From an uncultured Flavobacteriaceae bacterium (GTDB lineage Bacteria; Bacteroidota; Bacteroidia; Flavobacteriales; Flavobacteriaceae), in assembly GCA_905182835.1 (NCBI GenBank), contig CAJJDI010000002.1, forward strand, positions 1 to 64,000: a stretch of 64,000 nt of DNA, written 5' to 3'. The position numbers were made by a program, and so were the translations under genes. The notes under the pieces are model-generated. The model was not told the DNA's origin and searched no databases. It was given only the letters and a program-made list of their open reading frames with translations. Shown in pieces: positions 11,330 through 23,100 of this stretch (the stretch's first letter is position 1; every line of letters starts with the position of its first letter).

Positions 11330-12256
11330 TTAATGTTTTAAGAAATTTATATTTCTTTTTAACCCTTTAAATTTAGTTCTTTTAACTGCAGATTTTGAAA
11401 ATACTTTACTGAAAGTTTCTAGAGTTATTTCTTCCCAGTCTTTTTTTGTCATCGATAATAAATCTGGATTTGGGTTAAATAAAGGTTCATTATGAGCTTT
11501 TGAGAATTTATTCCAAGGGCATACGTCCTGACAAATATCACAGCCAAACATCCAGTCATCAAACATACCCTTCATTGAGTTTGGAATACTATCCTTTAAT
11601 TCTATAGTGAAATATGAAATACACTTACTGCCATCAACTACACAAGGTTCTACTATTGCATTAGTCGGGCATGCGTCTAGACAGGCTGTACAAGAACCAC
11701 AATGATCTGTCTGTTTATAATCGTGATCTAAATCTAGGTCAATTATTAACTCCGTAATAAAATAAAATGAACCAACTTTTTTTGTGATTAAATTAGAGTT
11801 TTTACCAACCCACCCTAAACCACTTTTAGCGGCCCATGCTTTTTCTAAAATAGGAGCAGAGTCTACAAATGCTCTACCCGAAACTTCTCCTATATTTTCT
11901 CTTATAAAATATAATAGTTCATTTACTTTTTCTTTTACTACAAAATGATAGTCATTTCCATATGCATATTTTGATATTTTAGGGGAGTTGTCACTATTTA
12001 AAATCTGACTAGGGTAGTAATTATACAATAACGAAACAACACTTTTTGAATCTAAAACTAGTTTTGTTGTATCTAATCTTTTATCAAAATGGTTTTCCAT
12101 ATATTTCATTTCACCATTCATGTTTTTATTAAGCCAACTTTCTAGTCTGGGTGCTTCTTCTTCCAAAAACTCAGACTTACTGATACCACAAGAGATAAAA
12201 CCCAATCTTTTAGCCTCAGACTTGATTAATTCAGTATATTTTGTTTTTGTATTCAA
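11330..12256 (-). CDS. queG: Epoxyqueuosine reductase
   Basis: 308 aa, two 4Fe-4S motifs ([27 protein letters not shown]), [13 protein letters not shown]. Confidence 0.95.
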   Translation of the reverse strand: MNTKTKYTELIKSEAKRLGFISCGISKSEFLEEEAPRLESWLNKNMNGEMKYMENHFDKRLDTTKLVLDSKSVVSLLYNYYPSQILNSDNSPKISKYAYGNDYHFVVKEKVNELLYFIRENIGEVSGRAFVDSAPILEKAWAAKSGLGWVGKNSNLITKKVGSFYFITELIIDLDLDHDYKQTDHCGSCTACLDACPTNAIVEPCVVDGSKCISYFTIELKDSIPNSMKGMFDDWMFGCDICQDVCPWNKFSKAHNEPLFNPNPDLLSMTKKDWEEITLETFSKVFSKSAVKRTKFKGLKRNINFLKH

Positions 12257-12271
12257 TTGAATTATTAAAAA

Positions 12272-13294
12272 TTAAAACAAACCTTTTTGTTCATTTGTCC
12301 TAATCTTACCAAGGTGCTTGTAAGCTATTTCCATAACTTCTCGACCTCTTGGAGTCCTCATGATAAAGCCTTGCTGGATTAAAAAAGGCTCGTAAACCTC
12401 TTCGATTGTTTCTGCATTCTCTCCAACAGCAGTTGAAAGAGTATTTAACCCTACAGGACCACCATTGAATTTATCTATGATAGTATTTAGAATTTTATTG
12501 TCCATTTCATCTAGACCATACTTATCTACATTTAACGCTTTCAAACTACTTTTAGAAATATCAATATCAATCTCACCATTCCCTTTAATCTGTGCGAAAT
12601 CTCTAACCCTTCTCAATAAGGCATTTGCTATTCTAGGTGTGCCTCTGCTTCTACCCGCTATCTCAACTGAAGCTTCATGAGATATAGGAACTCCTAATAT
12701 ATCAGCACTTCTTTTAACGATGGTAGATAACACTTCCTTTGTGTAATATTCTAATCTACTTGTAATCCCAAATCTTGCCCTCATTGGAGCGGTTAACAAT
12801 CCTGATCTAGTTGTTGCTCCAATTAAAGTGAAAGGGTTTAAATTAATTTGAACAGATCTGGCATTTGGGCCAGATTCGATCATAATATCAATTTTATAAT
12901 CTTCCATAGCTGAATAAAGATATTCTTCAACAATTGGACTCAACCTATGAATCTCATCAATAAACAACACATCTCTTTCTTCTAAGTTAGTAAGCAGGCC
13001 TGCTAAATCGCCTGGCTTATCTAAAACTGGGCCTGAAGAAACTTTCAACCCAACATTTAACTCATTGGCTAATATGTTAGCTAATGTTGTTTTACCAAGA
13101 CCTGGAGGTCCGTGAAACAATGTATGATCTAAAGCATCATTTCTTTGATTAGACGCCTCAATAAATATTTTTAAATTTTCTAAAATGTGATCTTGACCAG
13201 TAAAATCTGCAAAAGACAGTGGTCTTAAATTTTGTTCAAATTCATGCTCATCAGAAGACAGACTGTTTGAAGATGCATCAAGATTTTCGTTCAT
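12272..13294 (-). CDS. ruvB: Holliday junction branch migration helicase RuvB
   Basis: 340 aa, [49 protein letters not shown]. Confidence 0.98.
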   Translation of the reverse strand: MNENLDASSNSLSSDEHEFEQNLRPLSFADFTGQDHILENLKIFIEASNQRNDALDHTLFHGPPGLGKTTLANILANELNVGLKVSSGPVLDKPGDLAGLLTNLEERDVLFIDEIHRLSPIVEEYLYSAMEDYKIDIMIESGPNARSVQINLNPFTLIGATTRSGLLTAPMRARFGITSRLEYYTKEVLSTIVKRSADILGVPISHEASVEIAGRSRGTPRIANALLRRVRDFAQIKGNGEIDIDISKSSLKALNVDKYGLDEMDNKILNTIIDKFNGGPVGLNTLSTAVGENAETIEEVYEPFLIQQGFIMRTPRGREVMEIAYKHLGKIRTNEQKGLF

Positions 13295-13298
13295 AAAA

Positions 13299-13306
13299 CA
13301 AATATA
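13299..13306 (-). promoter_or_regulatory. Candidate Bacteroidota -7 element (TATATTTG) for ruvB
   Basis: CAAATATA on + strand = TATATTTG on minus, matches TAnnTTTG; no convincing -33 TTTG. Confidence 0.4.
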
Positions 13307-13308
13307 AA

Positions 13309-13342
13309 GAAAAAAGCCTCTCTAAAAAGAAAGGCTTTTTTT
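13309..13342 (-). terminator. Intrinsic terminator of the act/cox operon
   Basis: AAAAAGCCT...AGGCTTTTT inverted repeat (13311-13319 / 13332-13340) with T-run on the minus strand, just after the cox1 stop. Confidence 0.75.
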
Positions 13343-13363
13343 AATAATTAAATATAAATTTGA

Positions 13364-15151
13364 TTAATATTCAATTTCACCTTTTTTCATCGGCTTATTT
13401 TGCGGTACAAAATCCTCATCATAACCGGGTTTACTGTAATCATATGGCCATCTAAAAACCTCTGGAAGTTTACCCTGCCAGTTACCATGAATATGCTTCA
13501 TAGAAGCTGTCCATTCCAGTGTGTTAGATTTCCATGGATTTTGCTCAGCTTTCTTTCCATAAAAAATACTATACAAGAAGTTATATAGGAATACTAATTG
13601 TATCAAACCTCCTATAAGGGCAAAAATAGTTATTATCTGATTTGTATCTGCTAAATCATCAAATAACGGAAAATTAGAGTTTGTATAATATCTTCTAGGT
13701 AAACCAGCCATACCAATAAAGTGCATAGGGAAGAACACCCCATAAGCGCAAACAGCAGTTACCCAAAAATGTAAGTAACCAAGTTTTTTGTTCAGCATTC
13801 TATTAAATAATCTTGGAAACCAATGATAAACACCAGCAAACAGACCATAGAGAGCTGAGATCCCCATAACCAAATGAAAATGAGCTACAACAAAATAAGT
13901 GTCATGTAGGTTTATATCTAAGGCACTATCACCCAAAATAATCCCAGTAAGTCCACCAGTTATAAATGTTGACACAAAACCAATTGAAAATAACATTGCT
14001 GTATTGAATTGAATATTACCTTTCCAAAGTGTGGTTATATAGTTAAAGGCTTTTACAGCTGAGGGTATAGCAATTAATAAAGTAGTAAATGTAAATACCG
14101 AACCTAAAAATGGATTCATTCCAGAAATAAACATATGATGCCCCCAAACAATAGTAGATAAAAATGCAATAGCTAAAATTGATAAAATCATCGCTTTGTA
14201 TCCAAATATTGGTTTCCTTGAATTAGTAGATATTACTTCAGAAGCTATACCTAACGCTGGAAGTAATACAATATAAACTTCGGGATGGCCTAAAAACCAA
14301 AATAAATGCTCAAACAAGACAGGAGAACCCCCTTGATAATGTAAAACTTCACCTTGTATAAAAATATCTGAAAGGAAAAAAGATGTTCCAAAAGATCTAT
14401 CCATTATAAGCAACAAGGCTGCAGATAATAAAACAGGGAATGATATAACTCCTATAATTGCTGTAACAAAGAATGCCCAAATTGTCAATGGCATTCTTGT
14501 CAAGGTCATTCCTTTAGTCCTAAGGTTAATAACAGTTACTATATAATTCAGAGACCCAAGTAAAGATGAGGCTATAAAGATAGCCATCGAGACTAACCAT
14601 AAAGTCATTCCTAGTCCTGAACCACCTTGAGCTAACGGAAGTGCACTTAATGGTGGATATATAGTCCATCCTGCTGCTGCTGGTCCAGCCTCAACAAAAA
14701 TTGATATAACCATAATAACGGTTGAAACAAAGAATAACCAAAATGAAATCATATTAAGAAACCCTGAGGCCATATCTCTTGCTCCAATTTGAAGAGGAAT
14801 CAATAAATTACTAAAAGTACCACTTAAACCAGCTGTCAATACAAAGAAAACCATAATAGTCCCATGCATTGTTACAAGCGCTAAATATATATCGGCATCC
14901 ATTACTCCTTCAGGTGCCCATTTCCCTAATAAAAATTCAAAAATAACATTTGGCTCTTCAGGCCAAGCTATTTGTAGTCTCATTAATAGAGACATAAGAA
15001 TTCCTAAAATACCCATAAATAAAACACCAGTTATTAAATACTGCTTAGCAATCATTTTATGATCTTGGCTAAATATATATTTAGTAATAAAGGTCTCTTT
15101 ATGATGATGTCCGTGATCTTCAGTTGGATCAAATTCTATATATTCTGACAT
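13364..15151 (-). CDS. ctaD: Cytochrome c oxidase subunit I
   Basis: 595 aa, HHMFISGMNPFLG, WFLGHPEVYIVLLP, HDTYFVVAHFHLVMG. Confidence 0.97.
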   Translation of the reverse strand: MSEYIEFDPTEDHGHHHKETFITKYIFSQDHKMIAKQYLITGVLFMGILGILMSLLMRLQIAWPEEPNVIFEFLLGKWAPEGVMDADIYLALVTMHGTIMVFFVLTAGLSGTFSNLLIPLQIGARDMASGFLNMISFWLFFVSTVIMVISIFVEAGPAAAGWTIYPPLSALPLAQGGSGLGMTLWLVSMAIFIASSLLGSLNYIVTVINLRTKGMTLTRMPLTIWAFFVTAIIGVISFPVLLSAALLLIMDRSFGTSFFLSDIFIQGEVLHYQGGSPVLFEHLFWFLGHPEVYIVLLPALGIASEVISTNSRKPIFGYKAMILSILAIAFLSTIVWGHHMFISGMNPFLGSVFTFTTLLIAIPSAVKAFNYITTLWKGNIQFNTAMLFSIGFVSTFITGGLTGIILGDSALDINLHDTYFVVAHFHLVMGISALYGLFAGVYHWFPRLFNRMLNKKLGYLHFWVTAVCAYGVFFPMHFIGMAGLPRRYYTNSNFPLFDDLADTNQIITIFALIGGLIQLVFLYNFLYSIFYGKKAEQNPWKSNTLEWTASMKHIHGNWQGKLPEVFRWPYDYSKPGYDEDFVPQNKPMKKGEIEY

Positions 15152-15161
15152 ATTATAAATA

Positions 15162-16241
15162 TTATTTTTGAGCTATTAATGAGTTTTTAAATTTTGTTTG
15201 CTGATTAATCCAATTATCAAATTCTTCTTGGGTTTCAACAACAATCTTCATTTGCATATTATAATGCGATTTACCACATATTTTATTACATAACAAAAGG
15301 TAATCAAACTCATAAGAATCTAAAGCTTCTTCACCTTTCTCAATAAGAGCCTTACTCTTTTTATCTCTTATATTGTTTATGTTCAAAATTTTATCTATCA
15401 TTTCTGGTGTTTTCCTCATGTCTGATGTTGTAACAGTAGGTGTAAAACCAAATTGAGTGATCATTCCTGGAACACAATTCATTTGTGCTCTAAAGTGCGG
15501 CATGTAAGCAGAGTGCAGAACGTCCTGAGATCGCATTTTAAATAAAACAGGTTTACCTACTGGCAAATGAAGTTCAGTAGCAATGACATCATCTTGTGCA
15601 TTTGGATCGTGTTCATCTATACCTAATATATTCGCTCTATCAATATCAATTAATCTAACGTTAGATTTACCTAGTGCATTATCTTCACCCGAGTATCTTG
15701 CTTTCCAATTAAATTGTTGAGCATATAATTCAATTACAATCGGGTCTTCATCTTGATCTACATTCATAATATCCGACCAAGTAACTAAACCATAAGTTAT
15801 TAAAATTGTAAGAACTATTGCAGGGATAATAGTCCATAGAAATTCTAGTTTATGATTGTCAGAATAAAACAGGGCTTTATTACCTTTTTGACCCTTATAC
15901 TTGTAAGCAAAATAATACAAGAAAAATTGGGTAACAGTCTGTACAAAAAATATTAATGCCATTGAGATCATCATAAGATTATCAATCTTAGAACCATGCT
16001 CAGATGCTGAATTTGACATTAATGGAAAATCACCATATTTAATAAAACAAACTATTGTTATAACATAAATAAAAACTAAGAAACCTAACATTAGGTTTCC
16101 GTTTATTCTATTGTCTTTATCATTAGCAATTTCTGAATCATCTGTAGTAATATTAACTTGAGTCAAGTCATATATTTTAACTATTTGCCATATGGCAATC
16201 ACGATAAAGAATAAAATTAAAATTGTTAAAAAAGTATTCAT
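15162..16241 (-). CDS. ctaC: Cytochrome c oxidase subunit II
   Basis: 359 aa, two N-terminal TM segments, CuA-type motif CNKICGKSHYNMQM. Confidence 0.95.
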   Translation of the reverse strand: MNTFLTILILFFIVIAIWQIVKIYDLTQVNITTDDSEIANDKDNRINGNLMLGFLVFIYVITIVCFIKYGDFPLMSNSASEHGSKIDNLMMISMALIFFVQTVTQFFLYYFAYKYKGQKGNKALFYSDNHKLEFLWTIIPAIVLTILITYGLVTWSDIMNVDQDEDPIVIELYAQQFNWKARYSGEDNALGKSNVRLIDIDRANILGIDEHDPNAQDDVIATELHLPVGKPVLFKMRSQDVLHSAYMPHFRAQMNCVPGMITQFGFTPTVTTSDMRKTPEMIDKILNINNIRDKKSKALIEKGEEALDSYEFDYLLLCNKICGKSHYNMQMKIVVETQEEFDNWINQQTKFKNSLIAQK

Positions 16242-16258
16242 TTATATATACTTAAATA

Positions 16259-17578
16259 TTAGTAATGAAAGTTTTCACTTTCTTTTATATACGGGTTTCC
16301 TTTAGCTAATAATGGTGCTTTTGATAATGAATAAAAAACAATCAATATAAACAATCCAGAAAATAAAGCTAGTGCGCTGATTTCAGGTAACCCAAAGAAC
16401 CATCTATCTACCACTGTTGCTGGCATGATCATAACAAACACATCAACATAATGCCCAATTAATATGACAATTCCAGCCATAACTATAAACCATGGAATTC
16501 GTTTATAATCACTATTTATTAAAACCAAAAATGGGAAAATAAAATTCATTACAATCATACCAAAAAATGGTATTGTATAGTGCTCTATTCTGGTCACATA
16601 ATAAGTAACTTCTTCAGGAATATTTGCATACCATATTAACATAAATTGTGAAAACCATAAATAGGTCCAAAATACACTAAAGCCAAACATAAATTTTGCT
16701 AAATCATGTAGATGACTATCGTTAACATATTCAAGTAGACCTTTAGATTTTAAATAAATAGTAATTAAAGCAATTACTGTAATTCCACTAACAATCATGC
16801 TAGCGAATAAATACCAACCAAATAACGTACTAAACCAATGGGGATCTACACTCATAACCCAATCCCAAGACATCATAGATTCCGTGTATATAAAGAAAAC
16901 AAGAAATACAGCTGAGATTCTAAAATTTAATTTAAAAAACTTATTCCCACTATCTGTATCCTGAGCTAGTGAAAATCTTCTGGAAAAATATCTATATAAA
17001 CTCCAACCACCAATAAATATTAATGCTCTAATGACAAACCATGTTTTATTTAGCCAACTAGATTTTCCTTGAATCAGTTCATCATGAGCAACAACCTCCG
17101 GATCCATCCAGATGAAGATGTGTTTGTCTCCTATGATTGCGATTGCTAATACAATCAAAGCTCCAGGTAACAAATAATAAGTTATAGCTTCCATAACTCT
17201 ATATAAGACAGGTGACCATCCAGCTTGTGAAGCATATTGTATTCCATAAAATGCAAGTACACCAAGGGATATCATCATAAAGAAAAAAGCAGCCACGTAT
17301 AAAGCGGCATAAGGTCTATTGTGAATTTGATGCATCACGTGTTCAGCATGCTTATCTTCCGCTGATTCATGAGATAACTCAGCATTTTTATGGTTGTTCG
17401 ACTCCATTTCATGACTAACAACTTCATGAGAATCACCATGAGATGATTCGTGGGATAAAATTTCCTTAACTTCTTCTAATGATTTATGCGAGGTTACATA
17501 ACTATAACTCCAACCTAAAGCTCCCAATATTATTAGGGAAATAGAAAATATTTTTAATCTGTTTGAAATAGTATACAT
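16259..17578 (-). CDS. actF: Alternative complex III membrane subunit ActF
   Basis: 439 aa polytopic protein between actE and cox2; His-rich N-terminal loop. Confidence 0.88.
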   Translation of the reverse strand: MYTISNRLKIFSISLIILGALGWSYSYVTSHKSLEEVKEILSHESSHGDSHEVVSHEMESNNHKNAELSHESAEDKHAEHVMHQIHNRPYAALYVAAFFFMMISLGVLAFYGIQYASQAGWSPVLYRVMEAITYYLLPGALIVLAIAIIGDKHIFIWMDPEVVAHDELIQGKSSWLNKTWFVIRALIFIGGWSLYRYFSRRFSLAQDTDSGNKFFKLNFRISAVFLVFFIYTESMMSWDWVMSVDPHWFSTLFGWYLFASMIVSGITVIALITIYLKSKGLLEYVNDSHLHDLAKFMFGFSVFWTYLWFSQFMLIWYANIPEEVTYYVTRIEHYTIPFFGMIVMNFIFPFLVLINSDYKRIPWFIVMAGIVILIGHYVDVFVMIMPATVVDRWFFGLPEISALALFSGLFILIVFYSLSKAPLLAKGNPYIKESENFHY

Positions 17579-17595
17579 TTTTCTAAACCTTTATT

Positions 17596-18180
17596 TTAAT
17601 TTTCTAAATCTGATTTTAGTTTCAATACATAATGAGTTACCAACCATCTCTCATGATCATCTAACTGATTAGCGTATGAACCCATTGAGTTTTTACCATA
17701 AAAAATTGTATGATAAATACTTCCTTCACTAATAGATCTACCAACATCTGAATAACTAGGTATTCCTAATATTTTTTCCCTCTTCATTAAAATCCCTTGA
17801 CCATCGCCTTTACTACCATGACAAACGGCGCAATATATATTATACAATTCTTTACCTTTCTTTAAATCTATATCAGATGATGAAAATGGGCTTTTTAAAT
17901 TTTTTTTTGCTAATTCGTAACCAGATGTAGTGTTTTCGTAATCAAATAGAGTATACCCTCTAGCAATCGTACCTGCTGGAGGTATTAATGCAGAGTGACC
18001 TTTTTCAAAAACATCATATTCGCCATAAGCATCATAAGGAATTGACCTATACATGTTAGGCATATATTCATAGTTAGGAGAATCCTTAGAACTACAAGAG
18101 CTTAGTGTTGCTACAACTAAAGTTATTATTAATATTTTAAATATATTTTGCATAATATTAATGTGATTCTTTTTCAACAA
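17596..18180 (-). CDS. actE: Alternative complex III monoheme cytochrome c subunit ActE (start may be the downstream ATG at 18153)
   Basis: Lipoprotein signal ATLSSCSS, heme motif CAVCHGSKGDGQG; starting at MQNIF removes the overlap with actD. Confidence 0.9.
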   Translation of the reverse strand: MLKKNHINIMQNIFKILIITLVVATLSSCSSKDSPNYEYMPNMYRSIPYDAYGEYDVFEKGHSALIPPAGTIARGYTLFDYENTTSGYELAKKNLKSPFSSSDIDLKKGKELYNIYCAVCHGSKGDGQGILMKREKILGIPSYSDVGRSISEGSIYHTIFYGKNSMGSYANQLDDHERWLVTHYVLKLKSDLEN

Positions 18181-18691
18181 TATTTATTTCTACTGCACCC
18201 GATTCTATAAGAATTTTTTCTAAGTCTTTTAATTTATTCGATGGGTCTATTTCCATTAAAAAATGATCATCAGTAGTTCTCTTGTCTGGATTTTCAGCAT
18301 TTTTAAATGGCCACATTCTGCTTCTAAGGTAAAAAGTAATTACCATTAGGTGTGCGGCAAAAAATACTGTTAACTCAAACATAATTGGTACAAAAGCAGG
18401 CATGTTTTCTATATAACTAAAACTAGGCTTACCTCCAATATCCATTGGCCAGTCCTCAATCATTATATAATTCATCATCAAAATCGCAACTGTAAAACCT
18501 ATACAACCGTAAATAAAAGAAGCAATAGCTATTCTAGTTGGCTCAAGTCCCATAGCTTTATCTAGACCATGCACAGGAAAAGGAGTGTAAATTTCTTCAA
18601 TATGAAATTTTTCATCTTTGACCATTTTTACAGCAGACAATAAAACATCATCATCATTGTAAATAGCATGAACGATTTTTGAAGATCCCAT
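18158..18691 (-). CDS. actD: Alternative complex III subunit ActD (DUF3341)
   Basis: 177 aa, YNDDDVLLSAVKMVKDEKFHIEEIYTPFPVHGLDKAMGL, two TM segments. Confidence 0.93.
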   Translation of the reverse strand: MGSSKIVHAIYNDDDVLLSAVKMVKDEKFHIEEIYTPFPVHGLDKAMGLEPTRIAIASFIYGCIGFTVAILMMNYIMIEDWPMDIGGKPSFSYIENMPAFVPIMFELTVFFAAHLMVITFYLRSRMWPFKNAENPDKRTTDDHFLMEIDPSNKLKDLEKILIESGAVEINIVEKESH

Positions 18692-20139
18692 TACTTGTTT
18701 GTTTTTATGGAAATTTTAGAGGTTCTTTTATCAGCACCTGTGCCAACTAAAGATTCTCCAGAATCTCTTAATTTTTTATATTTCTCTCCTGAACTTTTTA
18801 ATATTGTTTTTACTTCAGCCTGGGCAATAACAGGAAAAGTTCTTGCATAAAGTAAAAATAACACAAAGAAAAATCCTATAGTCCCAATGAAAATTCCAAT
18901 CTCAACAAATGTTGGTGAGAACATAGTCCAAGATGAAGGAAGATAATCTCTATGTAAAGAAGTAACAATAATTACAAATCTCTCAAACCACATACCTACG
19001 TTTACAACTATAGAAATAAAGAATGAGAACATTATACTTGTTCTTAGTCTTTTAAACCACATAAATTGTGGTGAAAACACATTACAACTCATCATCATCC
19101 AGTAAGCCCACGCATAAGGACCAGTTGCCCTATTTAAAAACGCATATTGCTCATACTCTACTCCAGAATACCAAGCAATAAATAACTCTGTTATATATGC
19201 AACCCCAACGATTGAACCTGTAATCATGATTACTATATTCATCAGTTCAATGTGTTGAACCGTGATATAATCTTCTAGGTTACATACTTTTCTCATTATA
19301 ATAAGCAATGTATTAACCATTGCGAATCCTGAGAATATTGCCCCAGCTACAAAATATGGTGGAAATATAGTTGTGTGCCATCCAGGAATAACTGAAGTAG
19401 CAAAATCAAAAGATACAATTGTATGTACTGATAATACTAAGGGAGTGGCTAATCCAGCTAAAACAAGAGAAACTTCCTCAAACCTTTGCCAATCTTTAGC
19501 TCTACCTGACCATCCAAAACTTAGTAAACTATAAATTTTCTTTTGAAAAGGTCTCACTGCTCTATCTCTAATCATTGCAAAATCAGGAAGAAGACCTGTC
19601 CACCAAAATACTAAAGAAACTGATAAATAGGTTGATATAGCAAAAACATCCCAAAGCAATGGTGAGTTAAAATTTACCCATAACGATCCAAATTGATTAG
19701 GTATTGGCAATACCCAGTATGCTAGCCAAGGTCTACCCATATGTATTATTGGAAACAACCCTGCTTGTATAACTGAAAATATAGTCATTGCTTCAGCAGA
19801 CCTGTTGATTGCCATTCTCCATTTCTGTCTAAATATCAATAAAACAGCTGAAATTAATGTCCCTGCATGACCTATTCCTACCCACCAAACAAAGTTTGTG
19901 ATATCCCATGCCCATCCAACAGTTTTATTTAATCCCCATACTCCAATACCTGTAGAAATAGTATAAACTATACACCCTATTCCCCATAAAAATGCTAACA
20001 GAGCTAATGAAAATACAATCCACCATTCTTTGTTTGCCTTACCTTCAACAGGTCTAGCAATATCAACAGAAACATCATGATATGATTTTTCTCCTCTTAC
20101 TAATGGTCTTCTAATAGGTGCTTCGTAATGAGACGCCAT
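18691..20139 (-). CDS. actC: Alternative complex III NrfD-like integral membrane subunit ActC
   Basis: 482 aa polytopic NrfD/PsrC-like protein, GIGHAGTLISAVLLIFRQKWR. Confidence 0.94.
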   Translation of the reverse strand: MASHYEAPIRRPLVRGEKSYHDVSVDIARPVEGKANKEWWIVFSLALLAFLWGIGCIVYTISTGIGVWGLNKTVGWAWDITNFVWWVGIGHAGTLISAVLLIFRQKWRMAINRSAEAMTIFSVIQAGLFPIIHMGRPWLAYWVLPIPNQFGSLWVNFNSPLLWDVFAISTYLSVSLVFWWTGLLPDFAMIRDRAVRPFQKKIYSLLSFGWSGRAKDWQRFEEVSLVLAGLATPLVLSVHTIVSFDFATSVIPGWHTTIFPPYFVAGAIFSGFAMVNTLLIIMRKVCNLEDYITVQHIELMNIVIMITGSIVGVAYITELFIAWYSGVEYEQYAFLNRATGPYAWAYWMMMSCNVFSPQFMWFKRLRTSIMFSFFISIVVNVGMWFERFVIIVTSLHRDYLPSSWTMFSPTFVEIGIFIGTIGFFFVLFLLYARTFPVIAQAEVKTILKSSGEKYKKLRDSGESLVGTGADKRTSKISIKTNK

Positions 20140-20151
20140 AATACTTTATTA

Positions 20152-23100
20152 TTAACTATTTTTATTATTTCTAACCTTAACTTGATACACAACATTTGGC
20201 TTAGTTCCTACTGTATCCAATAGGTGATAAGCTCTATCATCTTCTTTCAATCTATATATTTCACTATCTTTTTCGTTTATATCACCAAATTTCATGGCGC
20301 CTGAGCTACATGCAGCTGCACATGCTACTTTATCATTAAACTCTCCTTCTTTTACTTCTCTACCTTCTAATTTAGCTTTTAGTATAACTGATTGTGTTGC
20401 TTGAATACAGAAAGAACATTTTTCCATTACACCTCTGGACCTTACAGTAACATCAGGGTTCAGGACCATTCTTCCTAAATCGTCATTCATATGGTAATCA
20501 AACTCATCATTTTCATTATACAAGAACCAGTTAAACCTTCTTACTTTATAAGGACAATTATTTGCGCAATATCTAGTACCTACACATCTATTATAAGTCA
20601 TTTGATTCTGTCCTTGTCTACCATGAGTAGTTGCTGCTACTGGACAAACGGTTTCACATGGAGCATGGTTGCAATGTTGACACATTATAGGCTGAAAGGC
20701 AACTTGTGGGTTCTCAGCTGGGTTTTCCATTTCTTTAAATGAAGATAAAGAACTTCCTAAGCCGCTAATATTATCTTTTTTAAGATCATCATTTTCAAAA
20801 GAATCTTCTGATGAATAATATCGATCTATTCTTAGCCAGTGCATATCACGACTTTTTCTTATCTCACCCTTTCCAACAACTGGAACATTGTTTTCTGCAT
20901 GACAAGCGATTACACATGCACCACATCCAGTACAAGCATTAAGGTCAATAGATAGGTTGAAGTGATGTCCAATTGATCTATCAAATTCATCCCATAAATC
21001 GACAGATGGAGATGAAACAGGAGTCTCTTCATGATTCAATGAAACTACCGCAGCTGCATTCCATACATTAGAGCCTTTAGTATTAAAAATTTCAAGATTT
21101 GTTTCTTTTATTACATCACCTCTACCCATTAAGGTATTATGAAGCTGAACACATGCAAATTCATGAATTTCATCAGTTGCGATGATTTTGATTGACTGAA
21201 CAGATTTAAAGTTTTTAAAGAACTTGTATCCGTTAACACCAGTCATCATAACCTCTTTAACTCCTCTATTTCTTCCGTATCCAAGGGAAAGCCCTACTGT
21301 TCCTTGAGCCTGTCCTGGCTGAATCATTACAGGTACTTTTATATCAGTCCCGTCTAAACTTATAATTGCATATTTACCATTTAATCCACCATCTGCACCA
21401 TTTTTACTTTCAGTAAAAAAGGTTGACGCCTCTAAGTAAAGATTAAGTTTTTTAGCATCGGCCTCCGAAACAGTTAAATAATTATCCCAAGTAGCCCTAG
21501 TAATAGGGTCAGGGAATTCTTGCAGCCAAGGGTTATTAGCACATTGGCCATCACCCATGCCCGTTTTAGAGTACAAGTTTAATTCAAACGTGTTCTCTGG
21601 ATTCTTTGTAATTGAGTTCGCTAGAGATGTAATTGAAGCAGAAAAATTATTTTTACTATTTATATAGCTAGCTCTAGATCTAATAGATTTTTTGTTTTCA
21701 AAAACACCATCATGTAAAGCTTGATTCCAAGTTTTATCATTTAAAATATTTTTCTCCCAATTAGACTTCAAGTAATCGTGATATGTGACACTACTGTTAT
21801 TCCACAAAAGCAATAAGTCTTGAAACTGCTTAGTATCAAATATAGGTCTAATTGTTGGTTGTGTAATTGAATATTCTCCTTGAGTCATTTCAACATCTCC
21901 CCAAGATTCTAAGTAGTGCGGAGCTGCAGCAAGGTAATTTACATGTTGAGCTGTTTCATCATTTTTCATTGAAAACAAAACAGATAAGCCTGTGTTCTTT
22001 AACCCTTCAATAAAAGAGTCTGAGTTTGGCAAAGTATAGACTGGATTAACTCCCGACATTATAATAGCTCCAACTTTGCCATTAATCATATCTTTAATTA
22101 AACTCTCTACATCATTATCATTACCCTGTCTTGTTAAAATAATTTTATTTGGCTGAAAAGCTTTAGAGTTTAATTTTTGATTAATCTCTAGAACTAAACT
22201 TTGATATTCAATTTCTTGTATTCCAGAAACAACAACTGGGTTTTTGCTTTCTAGTAGCTCATTAAATAAACTATCAACAACTTTATTAAGCCTATCGCTT
22301 AAATTTAAATCAGAACCTGATTTAAATAATTTGGTGTAAATAGATAGTAGTACAAGTTTTTGATCATTTTGATTTACAGGATATCTATTATCTGCATTAG
22401 CACCAGTTAAAGACATGTTAGCCTCAAAGTGAATATGCCTAGACATTTTACCTTTAGTCGGTATTCTTGATTTGGCATAGTTTGAGTCAAAACCACCACC
22501 TTGCCAATCACCTAAGATGTCAGCACCGATAGACACTATTAAGTCTGATTTCGAGAAATCATAATTAGATAATCCTCTTGTACCATATTTAGCTTCATAC
22601 GCATCTAATGCAGCAGACTCTGAAATAGCATCGTATACAACATGCTTTGCATTAGAGTAATTCTTTTTAAATTCGCTTATAAGCTTGTAAGTAGATGGAC
22701 TAGCAAAAGTTTGAGTTAACAATACAATTGACTTAGAGCTGTTTTTAAGAGAATTTAATTTTTTATTAGTATCATTATCAAACTCAGTCCAAGAACTTTC
22801 CACTTGATTTTTGTAGGGCTTAGCTAATCTAAAACTATCGTATAAATCTAATACAGAAGCTTGAACTCTAGCATTAGCAGACGCAGACAAAGGAGCTAGT
22901 TTGTTTTTTTCAACTTTAATTGGCCTTCCTTCTCTAGTCTTAATCAAAACATTTGCAAAATCATAACCATTACCAATAGTTGTAGCATAATAATTTGCTA
23001 TACCTGGAATTATTTCTTCAGGTTGAACCACATAAGGAATAGATTTAATTACTGGACCCTCACAAGCAGCTAAAGATGCCGCAGCAGTACTAAATCCAAC

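Noticed and set aside
15162-16241. CuA motif of cox2 with K instead of E (CNKICGKSH)
   Set aside because: I recall CNKICG as the usual form in Bacteroidota cox2, so probably not novel.
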